Shown here: positions 45,324-54,030 of the stretch, piece after piece
How positions within the stretch are numbered: the stretch's first letter is position 1
How the letters are laid out: each line of letters starts with the position of its first letter
Assembly (NCBI RefSeq): GCF_007746795.1
Contig: NZ_CP036343.1
Coordinates: forward strand, 5,369,357-5,433,356
Length of the DNA stretch: 64,000 nucleotides
Direction of reading: 5' to 3'
Source of the DNA: Gimesia algae
Lineage (GTDB): Bacteria > Planctomycetota > Planctomycetia > Planctomycetales > Planctomycetaceae
The notes under the pieces: model-generated
Database searches by the model: none
What the model saw: only the letters and a program-made list of their open reading frames with translations
What the model was told of the DNA's origin: nothing
Made by a program: the position numbers and the translations under genes

Positions 45324-47315
45324 ATGACCAGTTCCACCGCTTCACTGTCAGACGATTCTCTCAATCAGTCCTCACAGGATTCCCGCCTGCGCTGGTCTGT
45401 TTACTTACTGCTGTTAACAGTCACATGCGGACAAAGCCTGGCAGCCATCATGAACAGCGCGCCGCTGCAAAGTGCCAACGACCGTTCCCGCTGGTGCACA
45501 GTCTGGTCGCTGGTAGAAGAAGGCACCTACCAGATCGATACCATCAACGATCGTCCGGGCTGGTCGAGCATCGACAAAGTCAGACACGAAGGCCACTTCT
45601 ATTCCTCGAAGCCCCCGTTATTCCCGACCATAGTCGCGGGACTTTACTGGTTCATCAAAACCACAACGGGATTGAACCTGAACCGGAATCTGCATGATGT
45701 GGCTCACCTGATCCTGATCGCCGTCAATTTAATTCCCATGCTGATCGCGCTGCTGCTGATCTGTAAAATAGTGGAACGTTACGCAACCAAACTCTTCACG
45801 CGATATTTTGTGGTCATTGCAGCCTGCTTCGCCACACTCCTCACACCGTTTCTATTAACCTTAAATAATCATTCCATCGCCGCATCTTGTGCCGTATTTA
45901 CACTTTATTCACTGATGCGAATCCTGCTCGATGGCGAACAACGCAAACGCTATTTCCTACTGGCTGGTTTCTTCGCCATGTTGACCTGTTGCAATGAACT
46001 GCCAGCAGCTGTGTTTGGCTTGGTTGTTTTTGGGTTGCTGTTCCGGGCTAACCCCCGCCTGACCTTACTTGCCTTTTCACCGGCGGCACTGGTTCCCCTG
46101 CTCGGTTTCTTCGTCACCAATTACGCGGCGACCGGAGGCTGGAAACCGTTTTACATGTACTACGGAACCGAAAAATATCTGTACGAACACAAAGGGGTAC
46201 CCAGCTACTGGAACAATCCCCAGGATCTCGACCGGAATCTTGATTCACCCCTGGTCTACTTTTTTCATTGCACGCTGGGCCATCATGGCATTTTCTCACT
46301 CTCGCCTATCTATTTCCTGACACTTTTCTCCTGGTTGAGAATCAGCAAAAACAAATTACACATCCTGCGCCCCCTGTTATGGATCAGCCTGATGATTAGC
46401 GTGATCGTGTTTGGGTTTTATCTCTCTCGGACGGGGAATTACAACTACGGCGGCAACAGTGCCGCACTCCGCTGGATGCTCTGGCTGACCCCGTTCTGGC
46501 TCATCAGTATGATTCCCCTACTCGATGAGTTATCAGAGAAACGCTGGCTGAGGGGACTGGGGATCCTCTGCCTGCTGGGGTCCGTTTTCTCAGCACAGCA
46601 TCCGCTGCACAACCCCTGGCGGGCCCCCTGGATCTACTCCATGTTTGAGCAGGCTGGCTGGATTGACTATAAGCAACCACCGCCTGCCCTGCAACGCCCC
46701 TTGACGACCTGGCTGGCATCCATTCCGGAACCTGGCCGGGAAATCCCTGAACCCTATGTCGTATTTTCCGGACCTGCGAATGATGGTCGCCTGGTCAAAC
46801 TTAGAATCAGCCTGCAACCATCGTCTGATGATTCTTTACGCGTGATTCAAGTCACTCACTCCATCGGCAGCGAGACGCGCGATTCGAAGCAATACACGAT
46901 CAACATCGCAGACTTCAACGCAGGAAAGTGGCCTCAGGAGTTCCTGCGCTGGCCGAATCAGGAAGTCAGTCAGGCTGAAAAATATTCCGCCTACCGCTTC
47001 TTCTACGGCATGCCTCGGCCACGGAAGTATAATCCTGGTAAACCACGGCATCTGTTTACCCCACTCAGAGAAGATGCCTTTGAATGCCAGTTGGCAGCTT
47101 CACAAGTCTCCGTCACCATCGCCGCCAAAACAGCAGCAGAGCAGAAAATGCGATACCGCAAAGATCTCTGGCTCTGCGACCAGATTCCATTTGGAGTTGC
47201 GAAACTGGAAACGTCAGTCTATGACTCGGATTCTAATCTGCTTCTCAGCCGACAGACACTGGTAGTCACTGACTGCAGCAGTGACACCAGTCCTCCATCA
47301 GCTGAAGAACCTTGA
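45324..47315 (+). CDS. GT-C-type membrane protein (glycosyltransferase-like)
   Basis: This 663-residue protein has about ten to twelve membrane segments in the N-terminal 430 residues. A large loop behind the first segment carries HFYSSKPPLFPTIVAGLYW, a motif seen in dolichyl-phosphate-mannose-type (GT39/ArnT) membrane glycosyltransferases. The C-terminal 200 residues (from about 455) are soluble and beta-rich. Such proteins use lipid-linked sugars on the outer side of the membrane. Donor and acceptor are unknown. The neighbouring gene at 48714 is another GT-C-like protein on the other strand. Confidence 0.75.
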   Translation: MTSSTASLSDDSLNQSSQDSRLRWSVYLLLLTVTCGQSLAAIMNSAPLQSANDRSRWCTVWSLVEEGTYQIDTINDRPGWSSIDKVRHEGHFYSSKPPLFPTIVAGLYWFIKTTTGLNLNRNLHDVAHLILIAVNLIPMLIALLLICKIVERYATKLFTRYFVVIAACFATLLTPFLLTLNNHSIAASCAVFTLYSLMRILLDGEQRKRYFLLAGFFAMLTCCNELPAAVFGLVVFGLLFRANPRLTLLAFSPAALVPLLGFFVTNYAATGGWKPFYMYYGTEKYLYEHKGVPSYWNNPQDLDRNLDSPLVYFFHCTLGHHGIFSLSPIYFLTLFSWLRISKNKLHILRPLLWISLMISVIVFGFYLSRTGNYNYGGNSAALRWMLWLTPFWLISMIPLLDELSEKRWLRGLGILCLLGSVFSAQHPLHNPWRAPWIYSMFEQAGWIDYKQPPPALQRPLTTWLASIPEPGREIPEPYVVFSGPANDGRLVKLRISLQPSSDDSLRVIQVTHSIGSETRDSKQYTINIADFNAGKWPQEFLRWPNQEVSQAEKYSAYRFFYGMPRPRKYNPGKPRHLFTPLREDAFECQLAASQVSVTIAAKTAAEQKMRYRKDLWLCDQIPFGVAKLETSVYDSDSNLLLSRQTLVVTDCSSDTSPPSAEEP

Positions 47316-47320
47316 CTGAT

Positions 47321-48664
47321 TCACTCTTTAGGAGCAGCAGGACCTGCAACAGGTTGAATCCACGCACGCTCCACTTCACCCGTTTCCGACGGATTCGGAT
47401 GCAGTTTGGAAGATCGGACGATCGCTCTGACATAAATTTCTTTCCCCGTCAGATCATAACTTGCGGAAGTTCCTTTAACGGATTTCAGTGTCTCGCCAAT
47501 TTTCTTGCTGTAACGTTTGGTGGTGTTTATTTCCTCACCTTTTTGATTCAGCACGGGAATGCCCCGCTGGGGATAGCCTTCCAGTGTGCCGACAAAGTCG
47601 GTGGTGTAGGTCACACCCTCTTCCGGTTCGATTTCCACCTGAATCCCCTGATCCGAATAAGTCACCGATTTCAGTTTGACACCGGAAGAAGCATAAAAAC
47701 GACCCGCTTCCATCGCTTCGACCAGTGCTTCGGGTTTGAGTTCTTCCGACAGGATCACAACCCAGCCTCGGCCTGGTTCGCTGGCACGACTCGGAATTTT
47801 ATGGTAGTTGTGTCCGTCATCAGTCCCGAGCCCGTACATGATGGGCAGTTTCAATTCTGCCAGCCGCTTCGTCAGAACAATATCCCAGATCTGTTCGGTA
47901 CTGGCATGCGCTTCATCACCTGAATCATTCACACCGGGATGTCCGTTATAAACTTCAAAGAAGTTTTCACCAACCACTTTCATCAAATCTTCCGCAGTGA
48001 CCCCATAATGAAAGTTCGGATGATTGAGATGGATCATCATTTTCTGTCCGGACCGTTCTCGTTGAGACACTAAAGCGTTGGTATTGTTCTGCATCACTTC
48101 GTATACACTCTTACCACCCAGGGGTGTCAGCAGTGAATGCACGTTGGTCGCATTCATATGCACGGGATAATTTTTGTAGCGATCCGTGACTTCCTCACTT
48201 TGGATCAGCAGATATTTTCCCGGCTCTCCCAGTTTGTCGGAGACTTCTTCAAACGTGCGCAAACGAACTTCAATTTGGCCATCCTTATTTTTTCGCTCTT
48301 CCACCCAGTCAGGAAATCGCTTCTTCAATTCTTCGTAAGCATGCAGCTTCCCTTTGTTTTTTTCAGGCACTGTCCAGCGCTCTGAATTTGAGAGGACGTT
48401 ATGATCGGTAAACGACAGAAAATCATATCCATGGGACTTATACCAGTCCGCGATCATTTCCAGATAATCATCCCCGTCACTCCAGAGTGAATGGGTATGT
48501 AAATTTCCCTTGTACCACTTCTGGCCCGCTGTTTCCTTCAACTCAATCGTTTCTGCCGCACCTGCCAGCGAACCTGCCAGACAGAAACAGACCAGAAACA
48601 GCAGACAGACGGCTGGAATACGAACTGCATGCCCGCAGGCAGAATAGTGTTGAAAACGATGCAT
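47321..48664 (-). CDS. Exported PHP-domain metallohydrolase
   Basis: This protein of about 447 residues has a signal peptide (AVCLLFLVCFCLAGSLAGA). The PHP fold starts KWYKGNLHTHSLWSDGDDYLE, whose H-T-H-S with downstream D-G-D are the first metal ligands, and continues FLSFTDHNVLS (TDHN ligand block) and MIHLNHPNFHYG (later His). Near the end of the domain GLGTDDGHNYH supplies the final Asp-Gly-His set. PHP enzymes use two or three metals to hydrolyse phosphoesters; the exported ones in this phylum have no known substrate. ATG 48664 is preferred (GGAG eight bases upstream) over 48691. Confidence 0.85.
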   Translation of the reverse strand: MHRFQHYSACGHAVRIPAVCLLFLVCFCLAGSLAGAAETIELKETAGQKWYKGNLHTHSLWSDGDDYLEMIADWYKSHGYDFLSFTDHNVLSNSERWTVPEKNKGKLHAYEELKKRFPDWVEERKNKDGQIEVRLRTFEEVSDKLGEPGKYLLIQSEEVTDRYKNYPVHMNATNVHSLLTPLGGKSVYEVMQNNTNALVSQRERSGQKMMIHLNHPNFHYGVTAEDLMKVVGENFFEVYNGHPGVNDSGDEAHASTEQIWDIVLTKRLAELKLPIMYGLGTDDGHNYHKIPSRASEPGRGWVVILSEELKPEALVEAMEAGRFYASSGVKLKSVTYSDQGIQVEIEPEEGVTYTTDFVGTLEGYPQRGIPVLNQKGEEINTTKRYSKKIGETLKSVKGTSASYDLTGKEIYVRAIVRSSKLHPNPSETGEVERAWIQPVAGPAAPKE

Positions 48665-48713
48665 GTTGATAGCTCCGAAGTAAAAGTTCACTCAATCAAA
48701 GATAGTTTAAAAC

Positions 48714-50558
48714 TCAAAATCCCGGGGGTGCATTTGTAATCAGATCGGCCTGCAGTTCATGCTGCTTATAGACATCCGGCGCCGCTACAGGCTTCAAGAT
48801 AAAACCGGCATTCACCAGATTACGTAACGATACCGGAGACGCCCCCCAGCGAACTATTACTTGTTTTCCTGCATCCAGGTTTTCTTCGTCCGGTTTTTCT
48901 GCTGCAACTGCCGTACTGATTTCCGCCGGTATATTCAGATCCTGAGGGATCACTGCCCCCTGAACCTGTTTGTAGTCAATGTTTCCCCAGAGATAGAAAA
49001 TCAGAAAAGTGAGCTCAAGGGGAGGTTCAATTTTACTGACCAGCAAACAGTGATCCACATTCTGAGTCAGTCTCAGTTGATGTTCAAACTGCAACAACCG
49101 CTCACCTGCCGGGTTTGGTTTGGGAACCGAATACACTCCAGAGACAACATGCAGCGCGGACAGGGAAATGACCATGGCAATTTCCACAAGCCGATGCCCA
49201 TCCTCTTTTTTAAACCGATGGCTATACCAGAGCACCATTACCAGTGATAATCCCAGTATGATCAACTGTCGCAGAAAATGGGCTGAGATTCGGGGACTGA
49301 GCGTATCTGTATGCGAAGCGCTGAGAAAGATAACAGCCAGGACCCCTAACGTAAAAACTGCCAGGACCGTCGGGTAACTGACGTGACGCAACGCGATCTG
49401 CTGAAACTCCCAGGCGACAATCGCCAGCATCGGGATAATAAAAAACAGCTTCCACATGGCACGCGTGCTGGCATTCATTTCAGGCAGATATTGCACACCC
49501 CACCAGAACAAAGCACCAATCAATACCCACATCACAATGAGTCTTAACCAGGCAATCTCCTGCATGTTCCCTTGAGGATAAATGACCCGCCTCAGACCAT
49601 GAAACAGTCCGAACACCGCGAATCCCAGCAGGAATCCCATTGAAGAAATGATATCTCGCACAAAATACGAAGGATAAAATTCTGTTTTCCAGTACAGGCT
49701 GATATTCGGCTGACCCGGACCGGCAAACCACTTACCCCAGAATCCCTCGATCTGAGATGCCGCCATCAGTTCCCACCAGCCGCCCACTGCAAATCCGGTG
49801 AAGGCCAGGATAAAAAATGATTTCCAGATGCGGACGACCTGCTTGAAGACCGGTGCCTTCTTCTGCTCGCTCCCTGAACGGGTTTTGGGCAATTCCGCTG
49901 GATTCAAAATATAAAGCCCCAACATCAACAGCACACCTAACGCCAGTGCGCCCCCCGAGAGCAGACACAGTCCCAGTGAAATCCCGCCACCCAGCAGTTT
50001 GTAAGAGACAATTCCTGACTCGGAACGGAGATGTGTGATGAATCCCCAGATCGTGAGCAGCGCAAACAGAATCGGAAACGCAGGCGCTTCGATCAGTTGT
50101 ACCTGTTTCAGTACCACCGGATGAAACGCCAGTAGAAAGCAGAATACCAGCGCATACCGGGGGTTACACACTTTCCTGGTCAGACGATAAGCCACGTAAA
50201 GCATGCAGGCCGTCGAAAAATAAGAGAATAAAACCAGGGAGGAAGACCAGTGACCAATCACAGACAACAGCCCTGTAAACATCCAGCGTATCAAAGGGGG
50301 CTGAGAGATCAGAGCATTTGTGCTGTCCCCAATCAGTTCTGCTTTTCCCAGACACTGCAGACCAAACCAGGCAGAGAGCTCGTCGATGCGATAAGAGTGA
50401 AAGGCCAGCAGGCCCGGCCCGAGTGCCAGCAACGCCACCAGAGGCGACATCACAGCCGCGCGCCGCATCACCGGAAACAGATCCTGAGCAGGTTCCACTG
50501 ATCGCTGCAACAGTTCCTGATCACTGATAATTACCAAAGGGGCTATCCTTCCAGACAT
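48714..50558 (-). CDS. GT-C-type membrane glycosyltransferase (ArnT/PMT-like)
   Basis: This protein of about 614 residues has eleven or more membrane segments. The first periplasmic loop carries HSYRIDELSAWFG; an acidic pair at this place is the catalytic hallmark of GT-C enzymes. The later loop FWGKWFAGPGQPNISLYW and the soluble C-terminus fit the same superfamily. The start is uncertain: the frame is open to a TTG at 50696, ATG 50558 is the first ATG, and ATG 50468 lies directly before the first helix. No good ribosome binding site decides. Sugar and acceptor are unknown. Confidence 0.75.
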   Translation of the reverse strand: MSGRIAPLVIISDQELLQRSVEPAQDLFPVMRRAAVMSPLVALLALGPGLLAFHSYRIDELSAWFGLQCLGKAELIGDSTNALISQPPLIRWMFTGLLSVIGHWSSSLVLFSYFSTACMLYVAYRLTRKVCNPRYALVFCFLLAFHPVVLKQVQLIEAPAFPILFALLTIWGFITHLRSESGIVSYKLLGGGISLGLCLLSGGALALGVLLMLGLYILNPAELPKTRSGSEQKKAPVFKQVVRIWKSFFILAFTGFAVGGWWELMAASQIEGFWGKWFAGPGQPNISLYWKTEFYPSYFVRDIISSMGFLLGFAVFGLFHGLRRVIYPQGNMQEIAWLRLIVMWVLIGALFWWGVQYLPEMNASTRAMWKLFFIIPMLAIVAWEFQQIALRHVSYPTVLAVFTLGVLAVIFLSASHTDTLSPRISAHFLRQLIILGLSLVMVLWYSHRFKKEDGHRLVEIAMVISLSALHVVSGVYSVPKPNPAGERLLQFEHQLRLTQNVDHCLLVSKIEPPLELTFLIFYLWGNIDYKQVQGAVIPQDLNIPAEISTAVAAEKPDEENLDAGKQVIVRWGASPVSLRNLVNAGFILKPVAAPDVYKQHELQADLITNAPPGF

Positions 50559-50965
50559 CCAGGCCGGCAGGCTGACAGTCACCCGCTGACACGATGCAAG
50601 ATCACACAAATATAAAACTCTTTGAACCAGCCGGTATTGTATCGCTTCTGAAAACTCAGGAACACTCTGCTTACCGGAAAATACCTCAAACGGCAAACGT
50701 CGTGCAGGGTTTAACCTCAGTCACGACAACACGTTTCACCAGCCACGAGAACCGCTCCTGACAAATATTCTGATTGTAATCCCTGAACTCAACCAGAACT
50801 ACGGAACCGGTTGAATCATCACATTTTTTCTAATTTGACTCAAGACAGACTGTCGAAGTAACAAAAATGCGCACCCGCAGACAATGTGTCATTTTTAATC
50901 TCAGGATGAGAAATAGGTATAAGGATAGAATGAATTTTTAGGATCCTTCGAGTATTGGCTTCAAT

Positions 50966-51232
50966 ATGTCACAACACATCTCCATAGATCACGCTCATCA
51001 ACTGAGTGAACTCATTAGCCAGGCGATTTCTACATCTGTACTGGTCGCGAACCAGAATGTTCAATATCAGATTGAACAGGAACAGGTTGTTCTTACAGGC
51101 ATCGTTGGCAGCTATTATGCGAAACAGTTGGCCCAGGAATCTGTCAGCCGCATCCAAGGGGTTCGGCAGGTTGATAACCGTCTGACTGTCACTTCAGATC
51201 AAACAGGTCAACCAACACTCAGCACACACTGA
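50966..51232 (+). CDS. Small BON-domain protein
   Basis: This 88-residue protein is a single BON domain: a helix (LSELISQAISTSVLVANQNV) followed by IEQEQVVLTGIVGSYYAKQLAQESVSRIQGVRQVDNRLTV, the typical G-x-V-x-S-x-x-x-K/Q pattern and closing strand. BON domains bind phospholipid membranes or surface polymers. No signal peptide is present, so it may act at the inner side of the membrane. Confidence 0.82.
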   Translation: MSQHISIDHAHQLSELISQAISTSVLVANQNVQYQIEQEQVVLTGIVGSYYAKQLAQESVSRIQGVRQVDNRLTVTSDQTGQPTLSTH

Positions 51233-51349
51233 ATTGACGGTAAAAACCCAACTGATAATGATTTAAGACTTTACGCTCTCATTGACATGTTTTTATGTAT
51301 ACTTTCCAGCAAAAAACATGACAATACATCAGGTTGCGCAGGCTGACCG

Positions 51350-51378
51350 TTGTCAAATCCGTGCGAATCTTGTTAGAA
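51350..51378 (+). promoter_or_regulatory. Possible sigma-70 promoter of the small charged protein gene
   Basis: TTGTCA (51350-51355) and TTAGAA (51373-51378) have a 17-base spacing about 120 bases upstream of the start at 51496. The -10 box matches the consensus poorly. Confidence 0.3.
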
Positions 51379-51495
51379 TCCCCGTTCCCCGGCGTTTCTA
51401 CGGGGGAAGTAGTCATTGTACGCACAGAGGATTCGGGGTGAACCCCCGTCGCAATAAAACCGTCATTCATACATACTAAGGGACACTGGAAGACA

Positions 51496-51741
51496 ATGTC
51501 TTTACGAAGATCTCAACTGGAACGTCAGTTACAAAACGCAGAAACGGCAATTGCCGATTACAGCAAGGTCCTGGATGAACAGAACCTGACTCCACAGCAG
51601 CGGAAAAAGCATCCCAAATGGAAGCAGGTCAACGCACAACGACTTCAAATTATGAACCGTCTGAAGTCTCTCAAAATCATCGAAGACCGCGAAGAAGCAA
51701 TCAAACAGGGACTTGCTGCTTCCGAATCTTCAGAAGACTAA
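51496..51741 (+). CDS. Small charged coiled-coil protein
   Basis: This 81-residue protein is highly charged and almost entirely helical (LERQLQNAETAIADYSKVLD, a K/R/Q-rich middle HPKWKQVNAQRLQIMNRLKS and an acidic tail). GGAAG lies before ATG. The basic middle suggests nucleic-acid or ribosome contact, but I do not recognise the family. It is followed by tRNA-Ser. Confidence 0.75.
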   Translation: MSLRRSQLERQLQNAETAIADYSKVLDEQNLTPQQRKKHPKWKQVNAQRLQIMNRLKSLKIIEDREEAIKQGLAASESSED

Positions 51742-51797
51742 ATCAAAAGATTTCAGGCAGAGATAACGGCTCCCCATTTTTTTGACGGAGTCACCCC

Positions 51798-51887
<90 letters not shown>

Positions 51888-51894
51888 ATTTGAT

Positions 51895-51928
51895 TGCCGT
51901 TGAGTTGTAACCCTATAACTCAGCGGCA
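51895..51928 (+). terminator. Hairpin after tRNA-Ser
   Basis: TGCCGTTGAGTT and AACTCAGCGGCA pair at 11 of 12 positions around a ten-base loop. It starts eleven bases after the tRNA and is followed by TTTACTTTAT. Confidence 0.7.
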
Positions 51929-51961
51929 TTTACTTTATCTGGACCGCTCCAGAGCTTCCCA

Positions 51962-51991
51962 TTTGTGGCACATTTTGTGGCGTTTTGTGGC
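51962..51991. repeat. Three direct copies of TTTGTGGC at the integrase gene start
   Basis: Copies lie at 51962-51969, 51974-51981 and 51984-51991, just upstream of the integrase fragment and near the tRNA. They may be arm-type binding sites of the integrase, which is inference from position. Confidence 0.4.
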
Positions 51992-52018
51992 ACGGGGGTT
52001 CTCTGAAAGGCTCTGTTG

Positions 52019-52393
52019 ATGAAGCAATCATCAAAGCAAAACCGTAAGACAACTTTCCGGATCGGCAAAGTTCGTGGCGATCTCCGCGGGAAAATCTGGT
52101 ACCTCACCTACCACGAAAATGGCAAGCGTTTGCGACCCAAAATCGGTCCGGACAAAGAACAGGCCCGGCAGATGGCCGCGCGTATCAATAGCCAGTTAGA
52201 GTCTCACACTCATTCGGTGTTCAATTTTGAACCCGTTCATATCGATGATTTGCAAACCAGATGGCTCAACCATCATGAACAGGTTTTACGATCTTCATTG
52301 CAGTCCATCGTCCCTTACAAAACCCTCTTCGTAACGAATTTTGCACGGGCTGATTCCGGAAGTTATGAAGTCAAAGAAACTTACAAAAGTTAA
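52019..52393 (+). pseudogene. Truncated tyrosine-recombinase integrase (N-terminal part only)
   Basis: About 110 residues resemble the N-terminal part of planctomycete tRNA-type integrases: KVRGDLRGKIWYLTYHENGK, EQARQMAARINSQLESH and the start of the SAM-like core-binding domain LQTRWLNHHEQVLRSSLQSI. After about position 52330 the frame runs into unrelated residues and stops. The catalytic domain (R-H-R-Y) is absent. The position right behind tRNA-Ser marks it as the scar of an integrated element. Confidence 0.75.
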
Positions 52394-52634
52394 AGTCCAC
52401 AGCGACTCGGAGGTAACTCGCAGCTTTCGGAGTTTTGATTGGCAGGTTAAAAGCAGCCGCGACACCGATATATAAGGCGAACTGCGTCAACTCTGCGGCC
52501 CTGAAGTCGATGAAGGTTCCGCAAAGCCCTGAAAGAGACTGTCCATCGAATGTGAACTGTCTGTCAGCAGGGTACAAATAAAGTGACATCTCCTTATATT
52601 ACAGCATGTTACCACTGAGACTGATTTTACCACG

Positions 52635-53696
52635 ATGATCCAACTATTTCATCCTCTGCTGACACTGATTGCGACTGCTTCCGACAGCCTGTTGGCCAAA
52701 TACGTCCTCTATTTGAAAAATGAGAACCGGATTTTGCGGGACCGTACCCCAGGAGCGATTCATACAAAACCTCACGAACGTGCGCAACTCTTGAAATATG
52801 GCAAGCCGCTCGGATAAGCGATCAACGAACTGATCACAATCGTCACACCCGTGACCTTTCATCGCTGGGTACGGGAAGAGAAACGAGGCCGGAAGAAATA
52901 TCCCGTCGGTCGGCCAGGAAAGAGCGTCGTACTGCGCGAACTGATTCTCAAGATCGCCCGTGAAACGGGGTTCGGTTACACTCGAATCCTGGGTGAACTT
53001 CGGAAGCTCGGCATCTCCCGGATCTGTCGTCAGACGGTGAAGAACATCGTCAAGGAAGCAGGGATTGAGCCGAGTCCGAAACGAAGTACCGGCACCTGGG
53101 ACCAGTTTCTCAAAACTCATTCGGAAACACTCTGGGCCTGCGATTTCTTTACGAAACGAACCGTGACACCGCGGGGGCTCGTCGATTTGTATGTGTTAGT
53201 TTTCATGCATCTTGAAACGCGTGAAGTCTTTGTGACACCCTCAACCCGAAGTCCGGACTCAGCCTAGGTCACAAATCAGGCCAAAGCATTTGTAAACCAC
53301 GTTGCCGATCGGGATGAGAAGCCGACCTGCCTGATCCATGATCGAGACACAAAGTTCTCTATCGAATTCAAACAGTTTCTGAAGAACAAAGACATTCAGC
53401 CAAAGAGGCTGCCAATCCGTTCTCCCAATTTAAATGCCCGGGTCGAAAGGTTTGTGCAAACGATTAAATACGAAGCCTTGAATCATTTCATCGCTTTCGG
53501 CAAAGTGCATCTCGATTATCTTGTTTCTGAGTTTGTTGATTATTACAACAAGCATCGAGCGCACAGCTCGCGAGAACATCTGCCGCCCTGCTGTGCCGAG
53601 CCGCCGCTGGAATTCGAGACGATCAAGCTTAATGAGATCCATTGCGAGGTACATCTCGGCGGTCTGATCAAGTCGTACAAGCGGATTGCGGCGTAG
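52635..53696 (+). pseudogene. DDE transposase (rve superfamily) with two in-frame stop codons
   Basis: One continuous frame of 353 codons is interrupted by TAA (52815-52817) and TAG (53265-53267) but has no frameshift. The DDE residues lie in TLWACDFFTKRTVT (D), CLIHDRDTKFS (D) and RVERFVQTIKYEAL (E), all intact. The N-terminal HTH region contains GFGYTRILGELRKLGISRIC. The type is that of integrase-core transposases (IS3/IS481-like). I cannot see terminal inverted repeats. The pattern (substitutions only) suggests recent inactivation. Confidence 0.85.
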
Positions 53697-53826
53697 ATCA
53701 AATCGAAACACAAGTCATTTCTTCATGCGCAGCGTACGCGCTCCTGAAAGGTCACAACTAACAACTATTCACAGCATACCTGCTCCAACTCGCATCAGTT
53801 CTTTCAACAGATTTTGTTTTCAAAGA

Positions 53827-54024
53827 TCAATTACCCGTTGAACTTAACGGGCAACAGTCTTTTTGTACCCGACGCTCGATTGCATTTGTGAAAGACGTCT
53901 TTTTTTCAAGTTTATTTGCCCATTCCTGCTGTCTGGTTTCAGCTTCCTGTTTGCTGAAGGGGGCGACTAATAGTGCCGGATCATTTCCAGAGGGTTCTGG
54001 TTTAGGGAGGGAAGTAACCGTTAC
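53827..54024 (-). pseudogene. Remnant of a SUMF1-type J-like paralogue linker
   Basis: On the minus strand directly after the stop of the WD40 gene, codons read LLVAPFSKQEAE, RQQEWANKLEK and TSFTNAI. The intact gene at 61571 has at the same place LLIAPFNKLEVK, RQEWSDYL and TVTNSIGM, just where its SUMF1 domain begins. The remnant breaks off exactly after FTNAI and ends in TGA at 53827. It is the scrap of a deleted paralogue; the adjacent transposase may have caused the break. Confidence 0.7.
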
Positions 54025-54030
54025 CTGTTT

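Noticed and set aside
51282-51303. Promoter TTGACA ... TATACT before the small charged protein gene
   Set aside because: The two boxes are only ten bases apart, too close for sigma-70 recognition.
52371-52589. 72-codon minus-strand frame behind the integrase fragment
   Set aside because: It is open and not of biased composition, but has no ribosome binding site, no recognisable motif and lies in a scar region. I could not support it as a gene.
53830-53854. Hairpin ACCCGTT/AACGGGC as terminator of the transposase
   Set aside because: It is short, weak and about 130 bases after the stop, and the T-run lies several bases beyond the stem.
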